A DNA stretch of 64,000 bases from CAWUEX02 sp963921305 (GTDB lineage Bacteria > Pseudomonadota > Alphaproteobacteria > Rhodospirillales > Rhodospirillaceae), in the NCBI GenBank assembly GCA_963921305.4, contig CAWUEX030000003.1, positions 186,001 to 250,000 of the forward strand, in the 5' to 3' direction. Shown one piece after another: positions 36,241 to 43,982 of the stretch; within the stretch, counting starts at the first letter, position 1, and each line of letters opens with the position of its first letter. The position numbers and the translations under genes are program-made. A model generated the notes under the pieces. The model was not told the DNA's origin. It made no database searches and saw nothing but the letters and a program-made list of their open reading frames with translations.

Positions 36241-36283
36241 AAGAATGGGTTTGGCGCCTGAGCGACTGCTCCGCCGGCACAGG

Positions 36284-37426
36284 TCAATCAATCGTCTTTG
36301 CAATCCTGACGCCATAGAGATCATGATGCATGTCGGCGAGCCCACGGCCACGATAGGTCGTGCGGGCCAGCCAGGCATCGTTTTCCCAAGATCCACCGCG
36401 CAGAACGCGCTCCGTGCAAATGGCGTTGTCGCCGCGCGCAATCGCGATCGCGGGCGCCCCATTGTAGTCGGCGTACCAGCAATCCGCCGTCCATTCCCAA
36501 ACATTGCCGGCCATGTCGTGCAGCCCAAACCCGTTCGGCTTGAACGTGCCCACGGGAGCCGCGGACAGACCATCCCAAGGACTGCCGCAGTTGATACAAT
36601 TCGCTTGGCCCTGCGCTACTGTATCGCCCCATGGATAGACGTTTGTAGAAGCGGACCGGGCGGCATACTCCCATTCTGCTTCGGTCGGCAGCCGATAGGG
36701 CTCGCCTGTTTTGGCCGACAGCCAGACCACATAGTCCTGGGCATCGAACCAACTGAGACCTGTCACCGGCAGGTTGAGTTGATCTGGACGCACCCCGGCC
36801 TGACCGGCCGGCGCACAGCCGCCGTCGGCGACACACACTTGATATTCCGCATGGGTCAGTTCGTAGGCGGACAGCTCGAATTCCGGAACGAGAACCGTAT
36901 GAACGGGCCGCTCCGACGGATTGCCGACGTTCGCGACATCACCCATCTGGAACGATCCGCCCGGAATGGTGACCATGCGGGCCTGCGTCGCCGCAGCAAG
37001 TTGACGGCGTTCCCGGGCCGCGGACTGAAAATCCTGCCTGAGGCGGTCTGCCGGAACGAGCGCGCGGGCAACCTGACTCTGCCCTTTGTCAGAATCCGTA
37101 GCCACCTCGGCAAAAACCAGATCCCGCGCCTGGTCATACCCGAGCAGCTTGTCCTGCAATATGGCCCGCGCCCGCTGCAGCATCTGATCCGCCGCATCGG
37201 TTTTGCCGCTGAGAATTTGTTCGTTGGCGAGGCCGATAAGGTTGTAGGCGTTTAACGTGTCGGCGCTGTTGAAGATATCGGGTGTGGCGATGTCGCGGAG
37301 GGCCGTGAGCCGTTCGAGAGTCAGCTCTGCCTCACGGAGTTGCTGCTGCGCCAGGCTCCGCGCTTCGGAGTCATCCGCCAGATCAAACGCCTGAGCCTTG
37401 GCCCTCACGTCAATACGGCTCTCCAC
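36284..37426 (-). CDS. Formylglycine-generating-enzyme (SUMF1) domain protein, probably the separated C-terminal part of the upstream kinase
   Basis: A start at GTG 37426 gives 380 residues, but no convincing ribosome-binding site is seen. Residues 1-170 are helical and Gln/Ala/Arg-rich (coiled coil). Residues about 172-380 are the FGE-sulfatase domain: MVTIPGGSFQMGD, YELTHAEYQVC, LPVTGLSWFDAQDYVVWLS, YRLPTEAEWEYAAR, GFGLHDMAGNVWEWTADCW, RGGSWENDAWLARTTYRG. True FGEs oxidise a sulfatase Cys using copper bound by two Cys; only a fraction of the family does so. The frame is continuous with the upstream kinase gene except for one TAA at 37442-37444. Kinase-FGE fusions are a known architecture, so this may be half of a broken gene. 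Confidence 0.82.
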   Translation of the reverse strand: MESRIDVRAKAQAFDLADDSEARSLAQQQLREAELTLERLTALRDIATPDIFNSADTLNAYNLIGLANEQILSGKTDAADQMLQRARAILQDKLLGYDQARDLVFAEVATDSDKGQSQVARALVPADRLRQDFQSAARERRQLAAATQARMVTIPGGSFQMGDVANVGNPSERPVHTVLVPEFELSAYELTHAEYQVCVADGGCAPAGQAGVRPDQLNLPVTGLSWFDAQDYVVWLSAKTGEPYRLPTEAEWEYAARSASTNVYPWGDTVAQGQANCINCGSPWDGLSAAPVGTFKPNGFGLHDMAGNVWEWTADCWYADYNGAPAIAIARGDNAICTERVLRGGSWENDAWLARTTYRGRGLADMHHDLYGVRIAKTID

Positions 37427-37441
37427 CCAATCCCGCCTGAG

Positions 37442-37444
37442 TTA
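37442..37444 (-). other. In-frame TAA between kinase and FGE segments
   Basis: Reading through this codon keeps the same frame: the kinase tail TAVQN is followed by LRRDWVESRIDVRA, joining two coiled-coil-like halves. A single substitution (for example CAA to TAA) would explain it. It could be a nonsense mutation, a base-call error or a stop separating two coupled genes. Confidence 0.7.
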
Positions 37445-38749
37445 GTTCTGAACGGCAGTTAGATCGGAAGAAAGCTGCAACACTTCGTTCTGCAGGTCTT
37501 TCACGCGGCTTGCGGCCGGAGACACTGCTTCGCTTCCGGTCACCAACGCCGCCATGTCAGCAATAAGCGTCCCAAGCGGATTGGGCCGATCGGTCAACCA
37601 GGACGTCGCGGCGAGCAGCGTTGCGGTCACGGCGCAGGCACCGGCGGCGGTCATGAGAACCCGCCGGGACTGGCGCTTGCGGGCCGCGCGCACAAATGCG
37701 GACTCAAACTCGCTCACCGTGGGATAGCGGTCATTGGGGTCGGACGACAGTGCTTTGGCCAACACCTGCGCCAGTGGTTTTTCCAGTCCCATGTGGCGGA
37801 GGGCAAATGCCGAGGGATCGGGATAGGGCGCCGCAGCGACCAGCAAGTAGTGGGCGATGGCGGCTACGGAATACTGATCGGCGCGTTCGTCGATCACGGC
37901 GTCGTTTGATTTACCCGTTTCAGAGCGGCGCGCGACTTCGGGTGCACGATAGCGGCGCTGTTCCCGCGCGGTTGGGCTGGTGATCTGCAGCGCGGGGCCG
38001 AGGATGGGGTCGAGGCCAAAGTCGGAGAGTTTGACAAACCCTTCATCGGTGACGAAGACGTTGTCGGGCTTGAGATTGAGGTGCAGCGTCGTCTTGCGGG
38101 CGTAGTCCAGGGCTGCGCAGATGCCTTGCACCAGATCGACCACATGCAACAGAGGCAGACCGCCGCGGCGCGCACCGGGCGGGGCCGGCACGGCCTCTTT
38201 CATCAGCGCCCGCAAGTTGCGCTCGGGCAGGAGTTCCATGGCGATGGCGGTATGGCCGTCCAGCTTGGTAAGTCCGTACACGCTGATGACGCCAGAATGG
38301 GCCAATTCGTATATGGACCTAACGGCGGCGTCGAGGCGCGCGTAGGTACCGGGTACCAGCAGCAGCTCCGGCCGTAAGACCTTGATGGCAATTTCCTTGC
38401 CCCAGGACAAATCAAGCGCCGCGAACACGGCACCGTTCTCGCCATAACCTAGACGGCGGCGGATGACATACCGGTCGCCGAGGGTCTTACCTGACGGCAG
38501 TGCAACCCGTGATCCTGCCGGCGGGCGGGAGTCCTGACCATCGTCGGCAAGGATCGCGATTGAATGGGCGTTCTCCAGCTCCACGAGCGCCCGCTCACAG
38601 CTTTCGCGTTGCTCGGCAGTGGTGGCGAAGACGATGCGCTGACGCAATTTACGACGCCGCTCAGTGACAAGCGCGTCGATCTCATCCCGACTGGCGTCGT
38701 CGGGCAGGCCAAGCACGGCGAACGCCTTTTGGCGGTCCATGTTGAGCAT
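37442..38749 (-). CDS. Membrane-anchored Ser/Thr protein kinase homologue lacking the catalytic Asp (predicted pseudokinase)
   Basis: The 435-residue product has an N-terminal segment (residues about 4-66, AFAVLGLPDDASRDEIDALV) resembling a J-domain-like helical bundle. The kinase fold spans about 91-355: glycine loop LGYGENGAVF, K123 in AIKVL, DFG in LSDFGL, and YRAPE. The catalytic loop reads HLNLKPDN where HRDLKPxN is expected, so the proton-acceptor Asp is Asn225 (codon at 38075-38077). A basic stretch and one transmembrane helix (about 364-383) precede a periplasmic coiled tail that ends at the TAA. It may bind ATP and act as a scaffold; phosphotransfer seems unlikely. The FGE segment follows in the same frame. 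Confidence 0.87.
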   Translation of the reverse strand: MLNMDRQKAFAVLGLPDDASRDEIDALVTERRRKLRQRIVFATTAEQRESCERALVELENAHSIAILADDGQDSRPPAGSRVALPSGKTLGDRYVIRRRLGYGENGAVFAALDLSWGKEIAIKVLRPELLLVPGTYARLDAAVRSIYELAHSGVISVYGLTKLDGHTAIAMELLPERNLRALMKEAVPAPPGARRGGLPLLHVVDLVQGICAALDYARKTTLHLNLKPDNVFVTDEGFVKLSDFGLDPILGPALQITSPTAREQRRYRAPEVARRSETGKSNDAVIDERADQYSVAAIAHYLLVAAAPYPDPSAFALRHMGLEKPLAQVLAKALSSDPNDRYPTVSEFESAFVRAARKRQSRRVLMTAAGACAVTATLLAATSWLTDRPNPLGTLIADMAALVTGSEAVSPAASRVKDLQNEVLQLSSDLTAVQN

Positions 38750-38881
38750 CGTCCGAGTTCCTTCCCGGATCAGGTCCCAGTCAATTCTTAACCGGGCGCG
38801 TCCTGAAGGGACTTTACCACGCAGGCCGGAAAAACAACAATTGGTTGAAAGGCTTATTGGATGGCGCGGTTTATTTGTCCA

Positions 38882-39916
38882 TCATTGCTGCTCGAACAGT
38901 TCGATCCACGCCCCGCTCGGTGCCGTGATAATCATAGATTTAACAAGGCCGTAGGGCGCAACTTCGACCGTCGTTATCGGCCGGATTGGCGTGACTCCCT
39001 TGGCGGCGATGCGGTTTGCATACCCATCCAAATCGGGAATATGTACGCGATACATTAAAACACCCAGGTTGGGCGGTATGGCGCGATCTGAAAAATCTTT
39101 GCCACTGACACCGTCGAATTTAAAGATCTCAATACTGCCGCCATCGGCGTCCGGCGCGAAAATGAAACTGGCCGCCCTCTCCTTTACTTTACCTTCGATG
39201 AGCAGGTTGTTCGGCAAGCTCATGTTGTTGGAGCCGTCCTCGGGCCAAGTTGGCGCCGCCTCCCAGCGCACATGCCAGCCGAGTTTGTCGCGAAAGAATT
39301 CCAAACTTTCTTCGTAGTCATCGACCATCTGCGTGGCGTTGACCACGTGGCTCATGCGTGTGAACGGCGGCACATCCGCATAAGGGTCGTCGACCCGCTG
39401 CAACAGGTTGATCACGACACCGTCGTGACCGCGCAGCATGGCGCCGCCATACTCTTTACCGAAGATTGTGTAATAGGTGGGGTCGGCGAAGCCGGTGAAA
39501 CCGTTGTCGCGCATCAGTTCGAAAACACCATCGAGGTCTTTGACCAGGGCGTTGAAGTTGAAAATTGCGCCAGTGTCGAACGGACGTGCGCTTGACCGGA
39601 TGCGCACTTGATCGACGCCGAGGAACCGGACCAGCCGCAAATACCCTTTCTCCGTACCCGGCACGCGCAGCACAGCCTGCTCGATCGGCGTTTCAGGCGG
39701 CAAGCCCCAGTGAACTGCTTGAGCAGACGGTGCGAGGCCGCGATGCGCGACCTCCCAATCGGCAATGTTGCGATACGTCTGGATCGCGCGATCCATAAAC
39801 TTGACGCTGACAACCATCTCTTGGAGTCCGCGGCGTTCGGAAATATCGAGCGGCTGCGCCCCCGCAGATGCCATGCCCCCAACAAGCGCTAGGGCAACTG
39901 TCAGAAACCAGATCAT
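38882..39916 (-). CDS. Exported VOC-superfamily (glyoxalase-like) protein
   Basis: The 344-residue protein begins with a Sec signal peptide (core LTVALALVGGMASAGA). Two paired beta-alpha-beta-beta-beta modules typical of the vicinal oxygen chelate fold are seen: residues about 30-160, and residues about 190-335 with MSHVVNATQMVDDYEESLEFFRDKLGWHV, then VLMYRVHIPDLDGYANRIAAKGV and APSGAWIELFEQQ. The last Glu (WIELFE) is where a metal-ligand Glu usually sits. The start codon and the stop of the upstream nitrilase-like gene share one base (TGATG), so the pair is translationally coupled. A periplasmic VOC protein is uncommon; the reaction is unknown. Confidence 0.85.
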   Translation of the reverse strand: MIWFLTVALALVGGMASAGAQPLDISERRGLQEMVVSVKFMDRAIQTYRNIADWEVAHRGLAPSAQAVHWGLPPETPIEQAVLRVPGTEKGYLRLVRFLGVDQVRIRSSARPFDTGAIFNFNALVKDLDGVFELMRDNGFTGFADPTYYTIFGKEYGGAMLRGHDGVVINLLQRVDDPYADVPPFTRMSHVVNATQMVDDYEESLEFFRDKLGWHVRWEAAPTWPEDGSNNMSLPNNLLIEGKVKERAASFIFAPDADGGSIEIFKFDGVSGKDFSDRAIPPNLGVLMYRVHIPDLDGYANRIAAKGVTPIRPITTVEVAPYGLVKSMIITAPSGAWIELFEQQ

Positions 39917-41052
39917 CAGATCAGCCCCTTCTTTGCCAGGCGCTGGATCGTGGCTTTTTGGGCGTTCTCGAAATGCCGCCGTTCCGGCTTCTTCAAGGAC
40001 CCGTCTTTCTTCAACAGGCTGTTGGCCGGCTGAAACACGTGGGCGGCATAACTCGCCGCGTAAGCCTCGAACCGCTGCCGGATGAGGGTGTTGTTCAGCC
40101 CCGTCTTGCGCCGTTCACGCCGCAGTGCGGCGAGATCGATTTCCGCGGTCGCACCGAGGTTTTCGCCCGGTCCAGCGACCCGCAGCACCTTCCCCCGATA
40201 ATCGACGATGCGCGAGCCACCGTCTGACACGTCCTCCGGCAGATCGGTATCGCGAATACCGCCTGTGTTGGCCGAGACGACATAGGCGATGTTCTCGACC
40301 GCTCGGCAAATCTTAGCCGCGTCCTTACGCGTCTGGATTGGGCTGGCGTGTTCACTTGAAGAATGGGCGAACACCTCAGCGCCGCGCATGGCAAAGCAGC
40401 GCGCCACTTCAGGGTACAGAATCTCCTCGGACGCTATTGGCGCCAGGCGGCCGATATCGGTCTCGACAACCGGAAACACGGCTTCCAACCCGTAGAGATC
40501 GAGATACTTGTCCCAGACATCATGCGGTGACGGCGCAAACATGGAATTGAGCCGCCGGTACCTGAGGATCACGTCGCCGGAAGGGCCGACAATGAAGCAA
40601 GTTTGGAAGTAGTAGCCGGGAAAGTTGGGATCGGCTTCGTAGGCATTCCCCGCCAGATACAACGCGTTGTCCTGGGCGATTTTACCAAACCGCTCGTATT
40701 CAACTCCGTTCATGTCCAAAGCGACCTTGTCGGCCCATTGGGCAATGGGTTCGCCCTGCGGGAATGACGTCAGGACATATTCGGGCAGCACAACCAGCTT
40801 AGCGGCGGGCCCGACCCACTTTCGGATACCGGCGACTTTGTCCTCAATGTGATCGATGGTGGCTGCCATGCGCAAGCGTGCGCTCTCACGATCCGGGCAC
40901 CGCACCACGCTATGTGCCGTGAGTTGCAACGCGACAGCCGTGTATGCGGGATCAGTTTTTACGGACTTGTTCCGTGGGCGTGACCGTGCGGGCTTGGTCA
41001 GTTTTTTCAACGCCGTTCGGCGTTTCTTTTGCTTTGCTTTTCCTACCGGCAT
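39916..41052 (-). CDS. Carbon-nitrogen hydrolase (nitrilase-fold) protein with altered catalytic triad
   Basis: The 378-residue protein has a basic 30-residue N-terminus followed by a nitrilase-superfamily domain. E91 is in place (VVLPEYVLTSF). The Lys position in the YRK motif is Arg167 (LRYRRLNSMF). The nucleophile Cys position, within a segment aligned to the usual CYDLRFPE, is Ser208 (ASEEILYPEVAR). MRGAEVFAHSSSE then follows as in normal members. The Glu-Lys-Cys chemistry is therefore not intact, suggesting a non-hydrolytic role or a divergent mechanism. It is co-translated with the exported VOC gene downstream. The family call is firm; the activity is not. Confidence 0.85.
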   Translation of the reverse strand: MPVGKAKQKKRRTALKKLTKPARSRPRNKSVKTDPAYTAVALQLTAHSVVRCPDRESARLRMAATIDHIEDKVAGIRKWVGPAAKLVVLPEYVLTSFPQGEPIAQWADKVALDMNGVEYERFGKIAQDNALYLAGNAYEADPNFPGYYFQTCFIVGPSGDVILRYRRLNSMFAPSPHDVWDKYLDLYGLEAVFPVVETDIGRLAPIASEEILYPEVARCFAMRGAEVFAHSSSEHASPIQTRKDAAKICRAVENIAYVVSANTGGIRDTDLPEDVSDGGSRIVDYRGKVLRVAGPGENLGATAEIDLAALRRERRKTGLNNTLIRQRFEAYAASYAAHVFQPANSLLKKDGSLKKPERRHFENAQKATIQRLAKKGLI

Positions 41053-41081
41053 GCCGCGCTCCCCAGGGTGGCGGCATCACA

Positions 41082-43292
41082 TCAATACGCGAGCCGCAGT
41101 CCGAGCCATAGGAACACCGGCGGACCCAGCGTGACAAGACCGTTTGCACTGCGTCCGGCTTCGACGCGTGTGTCGAAAAGGTTTTCCGCTGCAGCATAGA
41201 ACTCCACTGACGGTGTGAGCGCGTAGGCAGCGTGGATATCCATGGTCACGGCGCCTGAGAGGACACGTTGATTGAGATCGTCCTCGAATTGACGTGTGGA
41301 CCCGATAAGGTCGACATCCAACGTGAACTTTGGCACGGGTTTCATCGACACGCCGACGGATGCCTGATGCTTGGCTACCTGCGCCAGCCGGTTGCCCTCA
41401 AGCACAGGAGATACCGAACTGCGTTTCACTTTGGGATCAGTGAACAAATAACCCGCGCGCACGGAGAATATGTCGGATAGGTCTGCAGTGGCGTCGGCTT
41501 CGACCCCCCAGGTGCGAACGCGATCAAGATTACGCCTCTGCCGCAGGCTTCCACCGGGAGGAATAAACACGCCGAACTCGACGTTAAAACCGGGTGTGGT
41601 GGTGACGGTGGTGTTGGCGATGGGATCGAAAAGGTCGTTACGAAACAGCGTAAGCTGCACGGAGCCGACGTCGTCCTGCCATTGCACCCCAACTTCCGCA
41701 CCGGCCAGCCGCTCTGTCTTAAGGGCCGCGTTCGCCTCGGTAATATCATTGCCGACCCGGAACGGACGATACAGCTCGTTCAATGTCGGCACGCGAAATC
41801 CGCTATACGCAGCGGCCCGCATACCAAGCGACGATGTAACCTGGGTTGAAAGCGCCGCACGGCCATTTACGGACACGCCGCTGCGGCTGGGGAAGCGCGT
41901 ATCCACAAGAATGGCGTTCGATTGCAAGTCCTGCTCCCGGCGAACACCGCCGGACTGACGCCAGTGATCGGCCCGCGCCCCGATCGACAGAGCGGTTTTT
42001 GGGGTTGCCTGCCAATACCCCTCAACAAATGCTCCCGCGATGACTTGCTCGCCGCCCGCGTGACGCTGCCGGGTAAATCCCGCGCCGAGATTACGGAACC
42101 GTTCATTGGTTTCGCCGTCGGCAAAGCGTACGTCTGCCCCCCCTTCAATGGTCCAATTCGGCACGTCAGACCAGCGCAAGACGGCGTTTGCGCCGAGCGC
42201 CGTCGCGGGCACGTCGAATTGATCGAGTACCGGCCTCACCGTCTCTCGCGCATCATCAAACGCGCCGAACACACTCTCAAAATTCTTGCGGCGCAAATAC
42301 ACGTGGGATTCCCACGCCGGACCACTGCTGGGTGTTTGATTTACGGCTGAGAGTGCTGCGTCATAGGTTTCCGTATCCGCTCCGGCAACATCTGACCCGT
42401 TGGTGAAACGATCTGCCGCAGCGCCAAAAACGGCCGACCAAATCGTGCCATTGGGAGCTTCATGTTGAAGTGACGCCCGTGCGCCGTAACTCCGGCGAGC
42501 AGCACGCCGATCGGCAAGTCCGCGCTGTTCCGGCGAAAGAAGAAAATACCCATCGCTGTCGGAAAAGTGTGCGCTCACTCTAAATGCTGTCGGTTGCGCG
42601 CCTAAAGCCGCACTGGCGTATCCTGAAAAGGACTCTCGGCTACCGCCGCGCGCATCCGCAGTGACGCCACCTGTTTCATTGCCACCAGAGTCCAAGCGAA
42701 CGACACCGGCCAGTGCACTGTTACCCCACGGCCCGGCGCCGCCGCCCCGAACAACGGTTGCCTGGGCGATAGATGCCGGGGGCAGGTGAACCCATTCGAC
42801 CCAACCACCGAACGGATCATTCAACGGCACACCGTCCAACAACACCAACGTGCGTCCGGCCCCATTGGGGCCAAGCCCGCGCAAGCTGACCCCCTGGGTC
42901 GTCGGATGAGACGCGCGCGATGTCTGGCGACGGAAAAGTCCGAAGCCGGGCACGCGCCTCAAAACGTCGTCGAGGTTAGATGGCGCGCCCGTGATTTGGT
43001 CGCCACCGATCGTCATTGAACTGAAAACAGCCAGCGTGGGCGCATCAGGCAACCGGCGCGTTTCAACCAGGATTTCTTCGATATCGCCACCGTCCTCGGC
43101 CCAAGAAGCATGGCTGCAGGCCAGCAATGCGCTGAGCACTGCCACAGCAATTGAGCCCGGCGACCGGGGGAGAAACTGAGAAGTTGGGGGACTCAAGAGC
43201 TTAAAGACCTGAAACAGAATACGTTTTCGTGAAAAGCGCAGCCCAGAATTGTCCTGGAAGTCAGTTTTCACAAGGGCAATAATGCGCGGCAT
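41082..43292 (-). CDS. TonB-dependent outer-membrane receptor
   Basis: This is a receptor of up to 736 residues. The signal peptide appears to begin internally (around residue 45, SPGSIAVAVLSALLACSHASWAED), so the true start is probably a non-ATG codon downstream of 43292. An N-terminal TonB-box-like stretch follows (IEEILVETRR). The plug domain has SNLDDVLRRVPGFGLFRR, GVSLRGLGPNGAGRTLVLLDGVPLND and VVRGGGAGPWGN. The C-terminal beta-barrel ends GPPVFLWLGLRLAY with the terminal aromatic. Such receptors import siderophores, cobalamin, metals or glycans. It is divergent from a cupredoxin gene, and metal-related uptake is possible but unproven. No Fur box was identified. Confidence 0.92.
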   Translation of the reverse strand: MPRIIALVKTDFQDNSGLRFSRKRILFQVFKLLSPPTSQFLPRSPGSIAVAVLSALLACSHASWAEDGGDIEEILVETRRLPDAPTLAVFSSMTIGGDQITGAPSNLDDVLRRVPGFGLFRRQTSRASHPTTQGVSLRGLGPNGAGRTLVLLDGVPLNDPFGGWVEWVHLPPASIAQATVVRGGGAGPWGNSALAGVVRLDSGGNETGGVTADARGGSRESFSGYASAALGAQPTAFRVSAHFSDSDGYFLLSPEQRGLADRRAARRSYGARASLQHEAPNGTIWSAVFGAAADRFTNGSDVAGADTETYDAALSAVNQTPSSGPAWESHVYLRRKNFESVFGAFDDARETVRPVLDQFDVPATALGANAVLRWSDVPNWTIEGGADVRFADGETNERFRNLGAGFTRQRHAGGEQVIAGAFVEGYWQATPKTALSIGARADHWRQSGGVRREQDLQSNAILVDTRFPSRSGVSVNGRAALSTQVTSSLGMRAAAYSGFRVPTLNELYRPFRVGNDITEANAALKTERLAGAEVGVQWQDDVGSVQLTLFRNDLFDPIANTTVTTTPGFNVEFGVFIPPGGSLRQRRNLDRVRTWGVEADATADLSDIFSVRAGYLFTDPKVKRSSVSPVLEGNRLAQVAKHQASVGVSMKPVPKFTLDVDLIGSTRQFEDDLNQRVLSGAVTMDIHAAYALTPSVEFYAAAENLFDTRVEAGRSANGLVTLGPPVFLWLGLRLAY

Positions 43293-43321
43293 CGCACTTT
43301 GAGCACGGCTGGGAGTAAAAA

Positions 43322-43981
43322 ATGGGTCGCCGAATCAGAGGTTTGCCGAAATGGGCCATCGTTTCAGCCTTGCTGACCAGCTTTCCGGGAAGTCATTTGG
43401 ACGCGCAAGCAGGATCGCTCACCGCGGCCGTCAGCGATAACAACGGCAATCCGGTTTCTGACGCCGTTGTCTTCATCGTGATGGACGGGGTTGGGGATAC
43501 GCCGGATACGCCCAAGATGATCCAACGCAATCAGATGTTCGTGCCGCACGTTTTGGCCGTCTCCACGGGGACCACAGTTGAATTTCCGAACGAGGATGCC
43601 TTTCGCCATCACGTCTACTCATTCTCTCCGGCAAAGAATTTCGAATTGAAACTTTATGGCGGCGACGAAGTGCAGCAGGTCGTTTTCGACTCTCCCGGCG
43701 TCGTCGCCCTTGGATGCAACATCCACGATGACATGTTGGGTTATATCTATGTCGTTGACTCACATCTGTTCGGCACGACCGGCGAAGATGGCACAGTGAC
43801 AATTGAAGGACTTGAGGACGGCACGGAGTACGAAGCTCAGGTCTGGCACCCTCGTTTACGCGGCCCCACTCGAAGAAAGGCACAAGCCGTAAGCAGCGGC
43901 AGTGCAGCGAACTTTGAGATCAGGTTAAAACGTGACCGCCGCGAACAGAGCGGTTCCGACTTCGAAGAAGGGGTGTACTAA
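43322..43981 (+). CDS. Exported cupredoxin (methylamine utilisation/plastocyanin-like) protein
   Basis: The 219-residue protein has an N-terminal signal (ending near SHLDAQA). A beta-rich module with SDAVVFIVMDG follows, then a blue-copper domain: AFRHHVYSFS provides the first His, and VALGCNIHDDMLGYIYV provides Cys, His and Met in the C-x3-H-x3-M-like arrangement of type 1 copper sites. A C-terminal carboxypeptidase-regulatory-like beta domain (VTIEGLEDGTEYEAQVWHPRLRG) follows. It is probably a periplasmic electron carrier or copper sensor. It is first in an operon with the EAL protein (one base between genes) and the barrel, and divergent from the TonB receptor. Confidence 0.87.
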   Translation: MGRRIRGLPKWAIVSALLTSFPGSHLDAQAGSLTAAVSDNNGNPVSDAVVFIVMDGVGDTPDTPKMIQRNQMFVPHVLAVSTGTTVEFPNEDAFRHHVYSFSPAKNFELKLYGGDEVQQVVFDSPGVVALGCNIHDDMLGYIYVVDSHLFGTTGEDGTVTIEGLEDGTEYEAQVWHPRLRGPTRRKAQAVSSGSAANFEIRLKRDRREQSGSDFEEGVY

Positions 43982-43982
43982 C

